NCBI GenBank assembly: GCA_005503215.1 | Contig: SCNS01000011.1 | Location: 62,001-126,000 of the forward strand | DNA from: Sphingomonadaceae bacterium 3R27C6 | Lineage (GTDB): Bacteria; Pseudomonadota; Alphaproteobacteria; Sphingomonadales; Sphingomonadaceae | Direction of reading: 5' to 3' | DNA length: 64,000 nt | In this document: positions 18,301 through 26,766 of the stretch, one piece after another | Layout: every line of letters begins with the position of its first letter | How positions within the stretch are numbered: the first letter of the stretch is position 1 | The notes under the pieces: model-generated | What the model was told of the DNA's origin: nothing | The model's input: the letters and a program-made list of their open reading frames with translations, nothing else | The model's database searches: none | Program-made: the position numbers and the translations under genes

Positions 18301-21300
18301 GGCGGCGAAGACGCCAATGGTCTCGACAACGACATCATCGGTTTTGAACTGACGCAGGACATGGATTCGGTTCCGGGTATCGTCAGCGATGCTCTCAATT
18401 TCGAGACGATCCAGGTATCGGGCGATCACCGGCTGACCCTGGCGCTCGGCCAGAGCTACGAGGCGATCTCGCTGATCAACGGCGCCGATCTCGATCTCAC
18501 CATCGCCGATGGTGTGACGGTGGGCAGCATCACCGGCGACGCAACCAGCCAGAATGTCACGATCACCGGCGACCTGACCGGCGGCGTCTCGCTGGGCGGC
18601 GGGAACGACACGCTGACGATGAACGGCTTTGAGGGCGTGTTGAGCAGCGTGCTCGACGGCGGCGAGGATGCCGGCGGCCTCGACAATGATACGCTCAACC
18701 TCAATATCATCGGCACCACCACCTTCGGCAACGGCGCCTCGGGCTTCGAGATGATCAATGTCGACGGCACCGCCCAGCTCATCATCGATGGCGACTTTGC
18801 GGCGGGGCAGACGCTCAATTTTGGCGCGGGTGACAATCACCTCGTGATCGCGTCGGGCGCGGAATTCGGCGGCACGGTCAATGGCGGCGCGGGCAGCGAT
18901 CGGATGACGGTCGCCACCGACGCGCCCGACAGCCGCACGCTGGTCTCGGCGCAGATCAACGGCTTCGAGACGCTCGACGTCGAAGGCGACGGCACGCTCG
19001 CGCTCACGGGAGGCGATTACAGTTTCGCCAACGGGGTGAATGTCACCGAGGGCGGCAACCTCGAGCTTGGCGCGAATACGCATCTGACCGCGAACGTCAC
19101 CTTCACCGCCGCGTTCGATGACCGTCTGACGCTGAGCACCGGCTCGCGGATCACGGGGGCAGTCGATGCCCGCGACCGCGTCGGTGACCGCGACGTGCTG
19201 GCCTTTCAGCAGACGGGCGGCCAGATCAGCCGCCTGAGCGCCTTTGGCCTGTCGACCCTGACCGGCTTTGAACAGATGGCGGTGCTGGGTGCGGGCGAGT
19301 TCCACATCGACCAGAATCTGGCGGCCTTCGACGAGGTTGTGCTGGAAGGCGGCAACCTTGTCGTCGACGCGGGCAGCGCGCTCACCGCCGATATTGTTGG
19401 CCGCGATGTGGCCGACCCGGCGCAGGCGGCGAGCGACGATAGCCTGAATGTCCAGGGCACGGTGCAGGGCAATGTCGCGCTCGGCGGCGGCAACGACACC
19501 GTCGACAATCGCGGGCGGATCGCGGGCAATGTCGATCTTGGCGCCGGCGACGACCGCTATATCGCGCGCGACGGTGGCGTCGTAACGGGCACGATCGACG
19601 GCGGTGCCGGCGACAATAGCTTCATCTTCCGCCTTGGCGGGCAGGACGGATCGATCCCAGGCAATGTGGCCAACTTCAACTCGATCGGCGTCTATGGCGC
19701 CGGAACGCTCGAGATCGCACTGGCGGCCGGACAGCGTTACGAGAATTTCGAGCTGCTCGAAGGCGCCAATTTGTCGATTACCGAGGATCTTGGCGGTTCG
19801 ATCGGCACGATCATCGGCGACGCCAGCGCCCAGCAGGTGACGATTGGGTCGACCCTGACCGGCGGCGTCAATCTGGGCGGCGGCGACGACACCCTCAACC
19901 TGACGTTGGACGGCATTTTGTCGGGCAGCCTGCTGGGCGGTAAAAATGCCGATGGCAGCGCCGACAACGACCGTCTGAACCTGACGCTCGGTGGCGATTC
20001 GCAGATCAACGGCATGAACGAGTTCGAAACCGTCCGCGTGACGGCCGCCGACGGCGTCCGGTTGACGGTCGCGGGCGCGGTCGGCGCCGGTCAGTCGATC
20101 ACGTTCGAGGGTGCCACCGACAACGAGCTCGCCTTGACCGCAGGGGCCACGTTGCAGGGCTTTGTCGATGGCGGAGCAGGCGACGACTTTCTCGAGATCG
20201 AGACCGGCGTGGCGGATCAGCGCACGGTGATCGCGGCGCAGATCCGCAACTTCGAAAATCTGGTCTCGAACGGCACCGGCACGCTGGCGCTGACGGGCGG
20301 CTCGTATAGCTTTGACAGCCTCGCCGTGAATGGCGGCAATCTGGAACTGGGCGCCGACACGCAGCTCGGCGTTGCTGACGGCATCCTGTTCGACGGCGCC
20401 GACAATCGCTTTACGATCCGTGATGGCGCAGAGGTCAGCGGAACGATCGAGGGTGGTGCGGGCAACGACACGCTGGCGCTGGTCCAAGGGCCGCAGTTTG
20501 CGCGCCTGCTCAGCCTGGTTCAGGCGACGGGCTTCGAACGTCTCGAAGCCTCGGGCAATGGTGTGCTGCGTATCGACCGCAACGCGACCTTCACGGGCGG
20601 CGTTGGCCTCGACGGCGGAACGACGCGCGTCGATGCGGGCAACACCTTGACCGCCGACGTCACCGGCGGAAACAATGCCGACACGCTTGAAGTGTTCGGC
20701 AGCATTGCCGGCAACGTCGATCTCGGCGCCGGGAACGATCGTCTGGTGATCAACTCGCTCACGGGTATCAGCGGTACGGTCAATGGCGGGGCGGATCTCG
20801 ACACCGTCATGTTCGACACCGACGCCAGCTATGCGGCGCCGCTCCAGGTCGCGGGCAACCTGTTCCAGGGCTTCGAAAACCTTGGCGTCAGCCGCGGTGT
20901 GGTCAGCATGACCGGCACGTCGGCATGGACCAACATCAACGTCACCGGTGGCCGCCTGATCGGACAGGCAGGGTCGACGCTGAACGCTGATCTCGTCACC
21001 GTCGCGCTTGGCGGAACCTTTGGGTCGGCGGGGATCGTCAATGGCGACATCGACGTGTTCGGCACGCTGTCTCCGGGCGCTTCGCCGGGGACGATGACGG
21101 TGAACGGCGACGTCACGATGCGCGCCGGCTCGAACCTGCTTATCGAGCTGACGCCGAATGCCGGTAACGACCTGCTCGACGTCAACGGCACGCTGACGAT
21201 CGCCGACGGCGCGACGATGGACATCACCGGCGCGCTCGGCAATTTGCCGGGTTCGGTGCTCGACATCGTGGTCGCCGATGCGATCACGGGTCGCTTTACG

Positions 21301-22464
21301 ACGATCAACAAGTCCGCCTCGGTATTTGGTTTCGTTGTCCAGAACGGCAACCGCATCCAGATCCGGAGCGAGTTCAACAACAGCAGCGCTTTCCCGACCA
21401 ATGTTCAGGCGAGCGTCGCCTATTCGAACCAGGTGCTGCGTGCAAGCTATGGGGTGCAGGCCTATACGGCGGCACTCAATGTGCTCACCGCTGCCGACGG
21501 AACGATCAACCAGCGTGCTTTTGCGCAACTGACGCCCGAGGCTTATGGCTCGGCCATGCAGGCGGGGCTCGAGAATGGCCTGCAACTGATCGATGTTGGT
21601 CGCACGTTCCGGTTGACGGCGCCCAAGGCCAATGGCCTCTATGGCTTCGCGCAGGGGCTGACCGGCGGCAGCGACATCCGCGGCCAGGCGGACACCGGCA
21701 CCAGCCGGGCCGACCTGCGGACCAACGGTATGCTCGGCGGGATCGGTTACGGCATGGCGGACGGCCAGGTGCGGGTCGGTGCGTTCATCGGCAGCAGCGA
21801 CACCGATCAGCGGCTCGTTGCGCTCGACGCGACCACCAAGGCGAAAGGTTTCCTCGGCGGCGTCTTCGCCGATGCCGCGATCGGCGACCTCGGGGTCCAT
21901 GCCATGGTCTCGTATAGCGACCTCGATGCCGAGACGCGCCGCAACCTGATGGCATCGCGCACCCTGGCGCAGAGCGAATATGGCCTGAAAAGTTGGGTGG
22001 CGGACGTCAGTGTCGACTATTCGGCCAAGATCGGCGGCATCAATGTGACGCCGAAAATCGGCCTCTCGCATGTCAGCACCAGCCGCGGTGCAGTCGTCGA
22101 GCAAGGCGCGGACGCGTTCGATCTGGCGGTGGCTGGCGATCGCAGCAGCGCATGGCTGGCCGACGTCGGCGTGGCGTTCTCCGGCACGGTCGAATTGGCC
22201 GGCGCGACGTTGACGCCTTACGCAGAGGTTGGCGCACGCCAGATGCTCAACAACGCCGACATCCTCGTCACCGGACGTTTCGACGGCGCGCCTGGCGCAC
22301 CGATCGTCGTGAAAGGTGTCGAGCGTGACAAGACCGTTGGCCGCCTCGGCCTCGGTGTCGGCGCACGCCTGAGCGAAAATGTCCACGTCCGCGTCGGTTA
22401 CACCGGCGAGTTCAGCAACACGAAGCGTTCATCGGTCGCAGTGGGCGCCTCGATCCGTTTCTGA
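15316..22464 (+). CDS. giant type Va autotransporter (AIDA/pertactin-like)
   Basis: The 2382-aa surface protein starts MKFVPAPRSSHSTNRGGLSR, with an extended signal peptide (RRR then a hydrophobic stretch ending AVAHAQ, about residues 1-43). I chose ATG 15316 because GAGG lies 9 nt upstream; ATG 15307 is too close to it. The passenger (about 44-2090) is a long repetitive beta-helix rich in Gly/Asp/Asn. It has about 19 motifs like LGGGNDTL or GGAGNDTL and a diverged tandem duplication of about 400 aa. A LTPEAYGSAMQ linker precedes the 12-strand barrel (about 2100-2382), which ends in Phe as outer-membrane proteins do. No protease triad is evident, so adhesion is the likely role. It is followed by a strong terminator. 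Confidence 0.95.
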   Translation: MKFVPAPRSSHSTNRGGLSRRRTAFLAGAATLSIALPAVAHAQVIVHAREDRDASTAIELSRGDDRLIVDIGRVDGSGVLNVDPISTGITNHPGGTDTLWLAASGVQTRALLEDDVAVAGFTGGIVYEAYGADSVLTLNEPASQSYDQTLRLGGNGTINLTANQAPIGMTQAIRVEDGGTALEVDGVAGRLTLNLSGAINGADADRHVDFANGGVLNLIGATIDVRRGVAIYAADQSVTIDALSALRAKDSDSLAVQDATLLWLAEAGSVTNYGQIVEQGDVGGPGTTPDEVATGVLLSGEGTFHNARTSATSFGRVAMHGHAVAIEGNGGTIINDGLIQSDKAANQAETYAAINSRGASARSILRNNANGTVQGIITNTNGDNLGYTTAYEGDIGLDLVVNAGTINGDVNLGGSPIENRRAWQGDVFLTAGAGTVNGQIDGGIGDHDAYGRSLAASDTYTASNVLGTAQTIGFERHGLEAFGTDVTATFASNEVLANGLTALGNGTIINQADIALGDRIGVVIHELANGLDFVNDAGAVVSVGDERAFRSDGEGLASFVNRGTFTSAARLNASWGVEIVADDKLEPFIFNNSGTITTSTTAGAVKMHVDGDTTTMGGDLEFTNSGQIRGGAVGADIEVYVRGHTLFDNSGLIEGSEFGLQLDSGEVTATNTGVLRATGNGGTGWGIDSPNTVVTNNGTIEATGAGIDDPDLVELSAGLVVGLNTGGTANITNGANGVISATQARSVAVVADGISSPFTFTNSGRVVGSGTDTIALDRLIAGDRAFLEGTVASAIHTEGTVDLIVNRDAGLIQGNVDLGSEDDRFEARGTSRLEGDLRLGRGDDTVLLAGGTITGNVSGGAGTDDTIAVDLSVAEQTISADQYSGFENINREVGGNGIVNIMGVFDAASLNIRGVTLRVRQGAAVGTTGDRTFDGSDEAERLIVEGTVNEAVRLGGGDDRVEMGDSGIISGELDMGAGNDTLVLGAGSTITGAIDGGEDANGLDNDIIGFELTQDMDSVPGIVSDALNFETIQVSGDHRLTLALGQSYEAISLINGADLDLTIADGVTVGSITGDATSQNVTITGDLTGGVSLGGGNDTLTMNGFEGVLSSVLDGGEDAGGLDNDTLNLNIIGTTTFGNGASGFEMINVDGTAQLIIDGDFAAGQTLNFGAGDNHLVIASGAEFGGTVNGGAGSDRMTVATDAPDSRTLVSAQINGFETLDVEGDGTLALTGGDYSFANGVNVTEGGNLELGANTHLTANVTFTAAFDDRLTLSTGSRITGAVDARDRVGDRDVLAFQQTGGQISRLSAFGLSTLTGFEQMAVLGAGEFHIDQNLAAFDEVVLEGGNLVVDAGSALTADIVGRDVADPAQAASDDSLNVQGTVQGNVALGGGNDTVDNRGRIAGNVDLGAGDDRYIARDGGVVTGTIDGGAGDNSFIFRLGGQDGSIPGNVANFNSIGVYGAGTLEIALAAGQRYENFELLEGANLSITEDLGGSIGTIIGDASAQQVTIGSTLTGGVNLGGGDDTLNLTLDGILSGSLLGGKNADGSADNDRLNLTLGGDSQINGMNEFETVRVTAADGVRLTVAGAVGAGQSITFEGATDNELALTAGATLQGFVDGGAGDDFLEIETGVADQRTVIAAQIRNFENLVSNGTGTLALTGGSYSFDSLAVNGGNLELGADTQLGVADGILFDGADNRFTIRDGAEVSGTIEGGAGNDTLALVQGPQFARLLSLVQATGFERLEASGNGVLRIDRNATFTGGVGLDGGTTRVDAGNTLTADVTGGNNADTLEVFGSIAGNVDLGAGNDRLVINSLTGISGTVNGGADLDTVMFDTDASYAAPLQVAGNLFQGFENLGVSRGVVSMTGTSAWTNINVTGGRLIGQAGSTLNADLVTVALGGTFGSAGIVNGDIDVFGTLSPGASPGTMTVNGDVTMRAGSNLLIELTPNAGNDLLDVNGTLTIADGATMDITGALGNLPGSVLDIVVADAITGRFTTINKSASVFGFVVQNGNRIQIRSEFNNSSAFPTNVQASVAYSNQVLRASYGVQAYTAALNVLTAADGTINQRAFAQLTPEAYGSAMQAGLENGLQLIDVGRTFRLTAPKANGLYGFAQGLTGGSDIRGQADTGTSRADLRTNGMLGGIGYGMADGQVRVGAFIGSSDTDQRLVALDATTKAKGFLGGVFADAAIGDLGVHAMVSYSDLDAETRRNLMASRTLAQSEYGLKSWVADVSVDYSAKIGGINVTPKIGLSHVSTSRGAVVEQGADAFDLAVAGDRSSAWLADVGVAFSGTVELAGATLTPYAEVGARQMLNNADILVTGRFDGAPGAPIVVKGVERDKTVGRLGLGVGARLSENVHVRVGYTGEFSNTKRSSVAVGASIRF
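18397..20830 (+). repeat. diverged tandem duplication inside the autotransporter passenger
   Basis: Two consecutive passenger blocks, about 18397-19670 and 19671-20830, share the same order of segments. Examples: ALGQSYEAISLINGADL vs LAAGQRYENFELLEGANL; LTGGVSLGGGNDTL vs LTGGVNLGGGDDTL; GTLALTGGDYSF vs GTLALTGGSYSF; and GNLELGANTHL vs GNLELGADTQL. The equivalent points lie about 1280 bp apart. The copies have diverged, so this is an old duplication. Confidence 0.85.
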
Positions 22465-22472
22465 ACAGGACG

Positions 22473-22504
22473 GCAGGCGGGATGACACTGGACATCCCGC
22501 CTGC
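22473..22504 (+). terminator. strong hairpin terminator after the autotransporter
   Basis: A perfect 12-bp stem, GCAGGCGGGATG / CATCCCGCCTGC, with an 8-nt loop lies 8 nt after the autotransporter stop codon. No T-tract follows. Downstream genes may be read through or have their own promoter. Confidence 0.7.
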
Positions 22505-22535
22505 ATACCGACCCGAAAAAGCAAAGGATCACCCC

Positions 22536-23006
22536 ATGCTTCGCCTTTTGTCCCCTGGAAATATCGCCGGACACGCGGCTTTTGCTGCGATGGTGGTCGC
22601 ATCGCAACCTGCCGCGGCACAGAGCGCCGTGCCGCAGGCCCGCGTCGCGTTTCCAGCCGATGCCGATATGGGCTGCCCCCATATCCTCGAGGAAGTGCGT
22701 TTCCGGAATGACGAGATCAACCTCCTGCAGAAAACGATGGCCGAGATTGATGTGAATCCCAGCGCCGCCACGGAGGCCATCGCCGCCGCCATGCACGCCG
22801 TGGGCATCCTTTCGATGGGGCTGCAAGTGCCGGCGCCGATCGTCAACATGGTCGCAAGCGCCGGGTCGACCGCGCATCTGAAAAGCGCCAGCGAAGACAT
22901 CAAAAGAGCGTACGCACCGATCCAGACGCAGTTCGATTTCGCGCTCGATCGCATGGACCATCTGCACGGCCTTTACCAACGACGCTGCGTCGCGGGCGAC
23001 CGCTAG
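22536..23006 (+). CDS. small secreted helical protein with paired cysteines, 156 aa
   Basis: The start at ATG 22536 gives MLRLLSPGNIAGHAAFAAMV with a signal peptide ending near QPAAAQSA; AAAGGA lies upstream. The mature part is mostly helical, starting DMGCPHILEEVRFRNDEINL and ending DRMDHLHGLYQRRCVAGDR. One Cys sits near each end, so a disulfide or oxidised assembly in the periplasm is plausible. I recognise no family. It directly follows the autotransporter and its terminator, and resembles the next gene product in layout (signal peptide, helical core, N- and C-terminal Cys). Confidence 0.75.
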   Translation: MLRLLSPGNIAGHAAFAAMVVASQPAAAQSAVPQARVAFPADADMGCPHILEEVRFRNDEINLLQKTMAEIDVNPSAATEAIAAAMHAVGILSMGLQVPAPIVNMVASAGSTAHLKSASEDIKRAYAPIQTQFDFALDRMDHLHGLYQRRCVAGDR

Positions 23007-23093
23007 GCGCGCTGTCGCACGCATCCCGCGAAACCCTCCGCCCGAGTTTCCCCCTGGGTGGTGCCAACCGCCTACCCAACATGAGGAAGAAAA

Positions 23094-23603
23094 ATGATGT
23101 TCAGGATAGCAACAAAGTCGATCCTTGCCGCCGCCGCGCTCTCAGCTGGATCTCCGGCGATCGCGTGGCAGGGCGCCGATGCCGTCGCGCTCGATGGCGC
23201 AAAGGCTGGCGATCAGGCGCTGACTTGCGATCAGTTGCGGACAGAGATGAGCGCGCTCGAGGGCGAGCTGCTTGGCATGACGAGAAAGGTCGAAACGATC
23301 GCCAAGCAGCAAACCACAGGCATGCTGGCGAAGCAGTCGGCAACCAATCTTGCGAAGCAGGCGATCTCCGGCCTCGCCAGCACGCTTATTCCCGGCGCGG
23401 GCGGTTTGATCGGCATGGGAATGGGTGCGGCGTCTTCCCCCGACATGGGGAACGGCGAACGCGCTGCGGCGATGATGAACGCGCTCCAGCCGGTCGTCGA
23501 ACGGCAGACCGTCATGGCAGAGCGGATGCAGCATGTCGGGATGCTTCACGCCGACAAATGTGCCGCAAGCGCCGGCAATGCGGCGCAGACGCCGCCGCCA
23601 TAA
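23094..23603 (+). CDS. small secreted helical protein with paired cysteines, 169 aa
   Basis: It starts MMFRIATKSILAAAALSAGS; the signal peptide ends around SPAIAWQ. GAGGAAG lies upstream of the start. The mature protein has LTCDQLRTEMSALEGELLGM (helical, Cys near the N-terminus) and a hydrophobic glycine-rich centre (ISGLASTLIPGAGGLIGMGM). A helical VERQTVMAERMQHVGMLHADKC ends in a second Cys. The centre could insert into or cross a membrane like a glycine zipper. No known family. Position suggests a shared function with the 156-aa protein and the autotransporter. Confidence 0.75.
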   Translation: MMFRIATKSILAAAALSAGSPAIAWQGADAVALDGAKAGDQALTCDQLRTEMSALEGELLGMTRKVETIAKQQTTGMLAKQSATNLAKQAISGLASTLIPGAGGLIGMGMGAASSPDMGNGERAAAMMNALQPVVERQTVMAERMQHVGMLHADKCAASAGNAAQTPPP

Positions 23604-24019
23604 GATGCTTTCGGCGTTCGTGTCGAATGCGGCGTGGCCAGCCATCCCGGCAAATAGTCTTCCACCTTTCGGCGTCCATCGCCGCAAGGGTGTGAGGCGG
23701 CCTCGGGGGGCAGAGGCCGCCTCGCCGAAACCCGAGTCAGGATGATCTGGAAACGGTTTCCCAAGTCCATGGAGGGACCCATGCACTTGCCGAAACTGTT
23801 GCCATATTTCGCGGCTTTGGGTGGCCCGTTGCGACGATTGCGTCGCTTGAATCGACGAACGGCAATGTGCCCCGGCAAAGCCATGAGAGCGGCGATATCG
23901 CTCTGGTCGGGCCGAACGTTTCGCAACCAAAATCAGCTGTTCCCCTTTGCGCCCCTCGTCCACTATCGCGCAGATGGCGTCCGCGCGATGCCGCCGCCCC
24001 AAGAAGGAAAGTTCGCGAC
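23604..24019. other. 416-bp intergenic region
   Basis: Besides the hairpin terminator at 23695-23724, I see no gene or convincing promoter motif. Open frames here are on the wrong composition and have no ribosome site. An AAGGAAAG ribosome site at 24004-24011 belongs to the histidine kinase gene. Confidence 0.4.
23695..23724 (+). terminator. hairpin terminator
   Basis: A perfect 11-bp stem, GAGGCGGCCTC / GAGGCCGCCTC, with an 8-nt loop, about 90 nt after the 169-aa gene. No T-tract follows. Confidence 0.6.
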
Positions 24020-25165
24020 ATGGCAAAGATAGGGTGGGCCGGATCAAGGGTCTCCATGAATCTCGGCATCGTCCCCATCGCGATGCTCTATTGGGTCAGT
24101 TTCGTCCTGGTGACATCGGTCAGCGCCGTTCTGCGCGGTTATCAATATAGCTGGATCAACATACCGCTCGACGCGACGACAATCGTCTATGCGACGATTA
24201 CCGGACTTGGTGTCTTTCATATTCTAGCGCGCCTGATGAATTTGCCCCTGAAGCGGCAGGCCGCCGCGGTCATCGCGACGATATTCGTCCTCGTCTTTGT
24301 CTTCGATGTCGGATTTCAGCTGATCCGGACGGTGTTTGGTCCCGACGCGGCGCAGCTCACGGTGGCGACGGCGGTCACGGGCCCCAACATCCTGATGGGA
24401 GGGTTGTTCTGGTTTGTGCCCTTCTGCCTGTGGGCCGCCGCGATGATGGCGCTGCTTCACAATGAAGAGGCGCGCAAACGCGAGCGCCTGCAACTTGTGG
24501 CCGAAGCCGATGCCAATGCGCAGCTGGCGCGCGCCGCCGACGCCGAGCGCAAGGCGACGTCGGCGGAGCTTTCACTTCTGCGGCTACAGCTGAACCCTCA
24601 TTTCATGTGCAATACGCTGGGCGCGGTTTCGACGATGATTGTCGAGGGGCAGCATGACGAGGCCAATCAGACGGTGGAGAAGCTCGCGACGTTCCTGCGC
24701 GATGTGGCGGATTCGGGGCATGGCCACGACAATCTGCTCAGCGACGAATTCGACATCGTCGATACCTATCTGGCTATCGAATGCTTTCGGTTCGGCGATC
24801 GACTGGATGTATCGCTCACGCTCCCGGTTGAACTCGAGGATGCGATTGTGCCGAATTTCATTCTGCAACCGCTGGTCGAAAATGCCATCAAGCATGCGGT
24901 GACCAATTCCACCGAGACGATCACGCTATCTGTGTCGGCCCGCGAGGAAGCGGGCGAGCTGATCGTCACAATCGAGGACAATGGACCCGGCGTATCGATG
25001 GCAAAGGGTGATTTCGGCCGGACCGGTATCGGACTGCCGAACACGCGATCGCGGCTTCTGCTGCGCTATGGGGCCAAGGCAATGCTTGAGGCGGGGCCGG
25101 CGGAACGCGGCTTTCGATCGATCATCCGCCTCCCGCTCGAATTTCAGAAATCGATCGGCCCCTAA
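24020..25165 (+). CDS. LytS/YehU-type membrane sensor histidine kinase
   Basis: The 381-aa protein starts MAKIGWAGSRVSMNLGIVPI with AAGGAAAG upstream. Four predicted membrane helices lie at about 16-38, 52-72, 82-104 and 122-145. A coiled-coil linker (150-185) leads to the HisKA_7TM-type kinase core: the phospho-acceptor His194 in LNPHFMCNTL, the N-box VENAIKHA, and the G-boxes EDNGPGVSM and GIGLPNTRSRL. Such kinases partner LytTR regulators. The only one in the window is at 13615-14364, on the far side of the autotransporter. The stimulus is unknown; the sensor lacks an obvious periplasmic domain. Confidence 0.93.
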   Translation: MAKIGWAGSRVSMNLGIVPIAMLYWVSFVLVTSVSAVLRGYQYSWINIPLDATTIVYATITGLGVFHILARLMNLPLKRQAAAVIATIFVLVFVFDVGFQLIRTVFGPDAAQLTVATAVTGPNILMGGLFWFVPFCLWAAAMMALLHNEEARKRERLQLVAEADANAQLARAADAERKATSAELSLLRLQLNPHFMCNTLGAVSTMIVEGQHDEANQTVEKLATFLRDVADSGHGHDNLLSDEFDIVDTYLAIECFRFGDRLDVSLTLPVELEDAIVPNFILQPLVENAIKHAVTNSTETITLSVSAREEAGELIVTIEDNGPGVSMAKGDFGRTGIGLPNTRSRLLLRYGAKAMLEAGPAERGFRSIIRLPLEFQKSIGP

Positions 25166-25378
25166 GCCCCTTCCGTCAGCCAAGTCATACCGTAATCGCG
25201 ACGCTGGACGGCGGCGTTATCGGACATGCGCGCTCGTCGCGCCCATCCGATCATTGGTCGCGGACCGCTCTCTGATTTTCTGCACCGGCGGCAGGATTAT
25301 TGCGGCTTCGGGGAGCGCAGGGGCTGCCAGTTGTTTCGCCCTCGGGAGCCATAAACTCCAACCGCAAAGGAAGTATCG

Positions 25379-25717
25379 ATGAAACCGATGGCCTGGGCAT
25401 TCATGCCAGCTCTGTTATTGGGCGTGAATACGCCGACCGCCGCGGCCAAGCCCAAACAAGATGAAAAGCTGGTGGAAACAGCCGTCGCCGAAGCGCCCGG
25501 CGCGCCATGCAGTGTGGAGCAAAAGGAAAAGAAAAAGGGTGGCCTCGGCGGATTGCTGCGCGCTGCACGCAACTCTGGGCTGCTCAATGTCGTCGCTGGC
25601 CGTACAGGAACCGGCGGCGCTGTGGCCAATTCGGTCGCCAATACCGCGATCGACGTCGCCGATGCGGCCGCCAGTGCGCGCGCGGCCTCGCCAGAGCCGG
25701 AAAAGCCAAAATGCTGA
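25379..25717 (+). CDS. small secreted protein with paired cysteines, 112 aa
   Basis: It starts MKPMAWAFMPALLLGVNTPT with a signal peptide ending near PTAAAK, and AAAGGAAG precedes the ATG. The mature part has APCSVEQKEKKKGG, a GLGGLLRAARNSGLLNVVAG helix with glycines, an Ala-rich helix (VANTAIDVADAAASARA), and ends PEKPKC with a C-terminal Cys. It shares with the two secreted proteins at 22536 and 23094 the pattern of one Cys near each end. Function unknown; proximity to the kinase gene suggests membership of the same surface or signalling system. Confidence 0.7.
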   Translation: MKPMAWAFMPALLLGVNTPTAAAKPKQDEKLVETAVAEAPGAPCSVEQKEKKKGGLGGLLRAARNSGLLNVVAGRTGTGGAVANSVANTAIDVADAAASARAASPEPEKPKC

Positions 25718-25816
25718 ACCCGGTCGCCTCGGTCGGGCTGTTACTCTGTGACAACCGCGCGCCCTATCTGCGGCCGGGATGGGTACAGAAAAAGCAGCCT
25801 TGACGCGAGGCGACAC

Positions 25817-26740
25817 TCAGTCGTGGCCCGATTCCGGCACCCGCCGCCGCTGCGCAGCACATTCGTCCGCGAGAAAATCCAGAAGCGCCCGCACCGAAGG
25901 GAGGAGCCCGCGCCGCGATGGAAATACCGCATGGACGATTTCGTTCGACGGTCTCCAGTCGGGCAGCACTGTCACCAATCGTCCTGCCTGCAAATCGTTC
26001 CAAACGACAAGCGTTGGCAGGCGCGCAGCCCCGGCTCCGGCAAGGGCGGCGTCGCGCAGAACCGCCATATCGTCGGTGACCAGCCGCGGCGCATGGCGCA
26101 CCTCGGCGACGCTGCCGTCGGCATGGGTCAGGCGCCAGCGATGCTCGCCGCCCGCTGGCCCGAAATCGAGGCTGGGCAGGCCGACGAGGTCGGCGGGCAG
26201 GGTGATGGCCCGTTGCTTGAGCAAATCCGGGCTGGCGACGATCCGGATCGTGCGCTCGTCGAACCGCCGCATGACAAGTTCGCTCTCGGTGAGTGGCGGT
26301 GGTCGGACGCGGATCGCGAGGTCGAACCCTTCGCCGATGACATCGACGCGGCGGTTGGTGCTTTCGACATGGAGCTCGACCGCGGGATAGAGCGCCATGA
26401 AACGCCCGAGCAGTTCGCCGAACTGAAAGGCGAGAAGGCCGGTCGGGCAGCTGAGCCGCACGACGCCGCATGGCTCGGCGCGCGACTGGTCGATGACGGT
26501 TTGGGCGCCTTCGGCTTCGATGAGCATGGCGACGCAGCGGCGATAATATTCCTGACCGATCTCGGTCACCGAAAAGCGCCGCGTCGAGCGCTGGATCAGG
26601 CGCACGCCCAGTCGATCTTCGAGTAAGCCGATGCGGCGGCTCACCTTCGATTTCTGCAAGCCCAGCGCGCGCGCTGCTGCGGCGAACCCTCCATGATCGA
26701 CGGCCTGCACAAAGAGATAGAGGTCATTGAGGTCCTGCAT
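25817..26740 (-). CDS. LysR-family transcriptional regulator
   Basis: The 307-aa protein starts MQDLNDLYLFVQAVDHGGFA. The winged HTH (residues 1-60) has AAARALGLQKSKVSRRIGLLEDRLGVRLIQRSTRR. The effector domain has FDLAIRVRPPPLTESELVMRRF, the pattern of the CrgA/DsdC-like LysR group. It is divergent from a pirin gene, with a palindromic operator starting 2 nt from its ATG, so it likely regulates both itself and the pirin-isochorismatase pair. The inducer is unknown. Confidence 0.95.
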   Translation of the reverse strand: MQDLNDLYLFVQAVDHGGFAAAARALGLQKSKVSRRIGLLEDRLGVRLIQRSTRRFSVTEIGQEYYRRCVAMLIEAEGAQTVIDQSRAEPCGVVRLSCPTGLLAFQFGELLGRFMALYPAVELHVESTNRRVDVIGEGFDLAIRVRPPPLTESELVMRRFDERTIRIVASPDLLKQRAITLPADLVGLPSLDFGPAGGEHRWRLTHADGSVAEVRHAPRLVTDDMAVLRDAALAGAGAARLPTLVVWNDLQAGRLVTVLPDWRPSNEIVHAVFPSRRGLLPSVRALLDFLADECAAQRRRVPESGHD

Positions 26741-26741
26741 T

Positions 26742-26766
26742 GTCCTATTGATAGGACTCTGAGTCC
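26742..26766. promoter_or_regulatory. overlapping palindromic operators for the LysR regulator
   Basis: A perfect 16-bp palindrome, GTCCTATTGATAGGAC (26742-26757), overlaps a second perfect repeat, GGACTC-T-GAGTCC (26754-26766). They lie directly upstream of the lysR ATG and within the 111-bp divergent promoter. The first palindrome matches the T-N11-A layout of LysR sites (inference). Confidence 0.7.

Noticed and set aside
18000..20900. CRISPR-like or minisatellite array in the GC-rich repeats
   Set aside because: Repeats are protein-level and diverged, with no identical spaced direct repeats at the DNA level.
16072..22386. 2104-codon open frame antisense to the autotransporter
   Set aside because: It mirrors the GC-rich third-position bias of the sense gene and has no recognisable domain or ribosome site.
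23742..24032. 96-aa open frame upstream of the histidine kinase
   Set aside because: No ribosome site, Arg-rich shadow-like composition, overlaps the kinase start.
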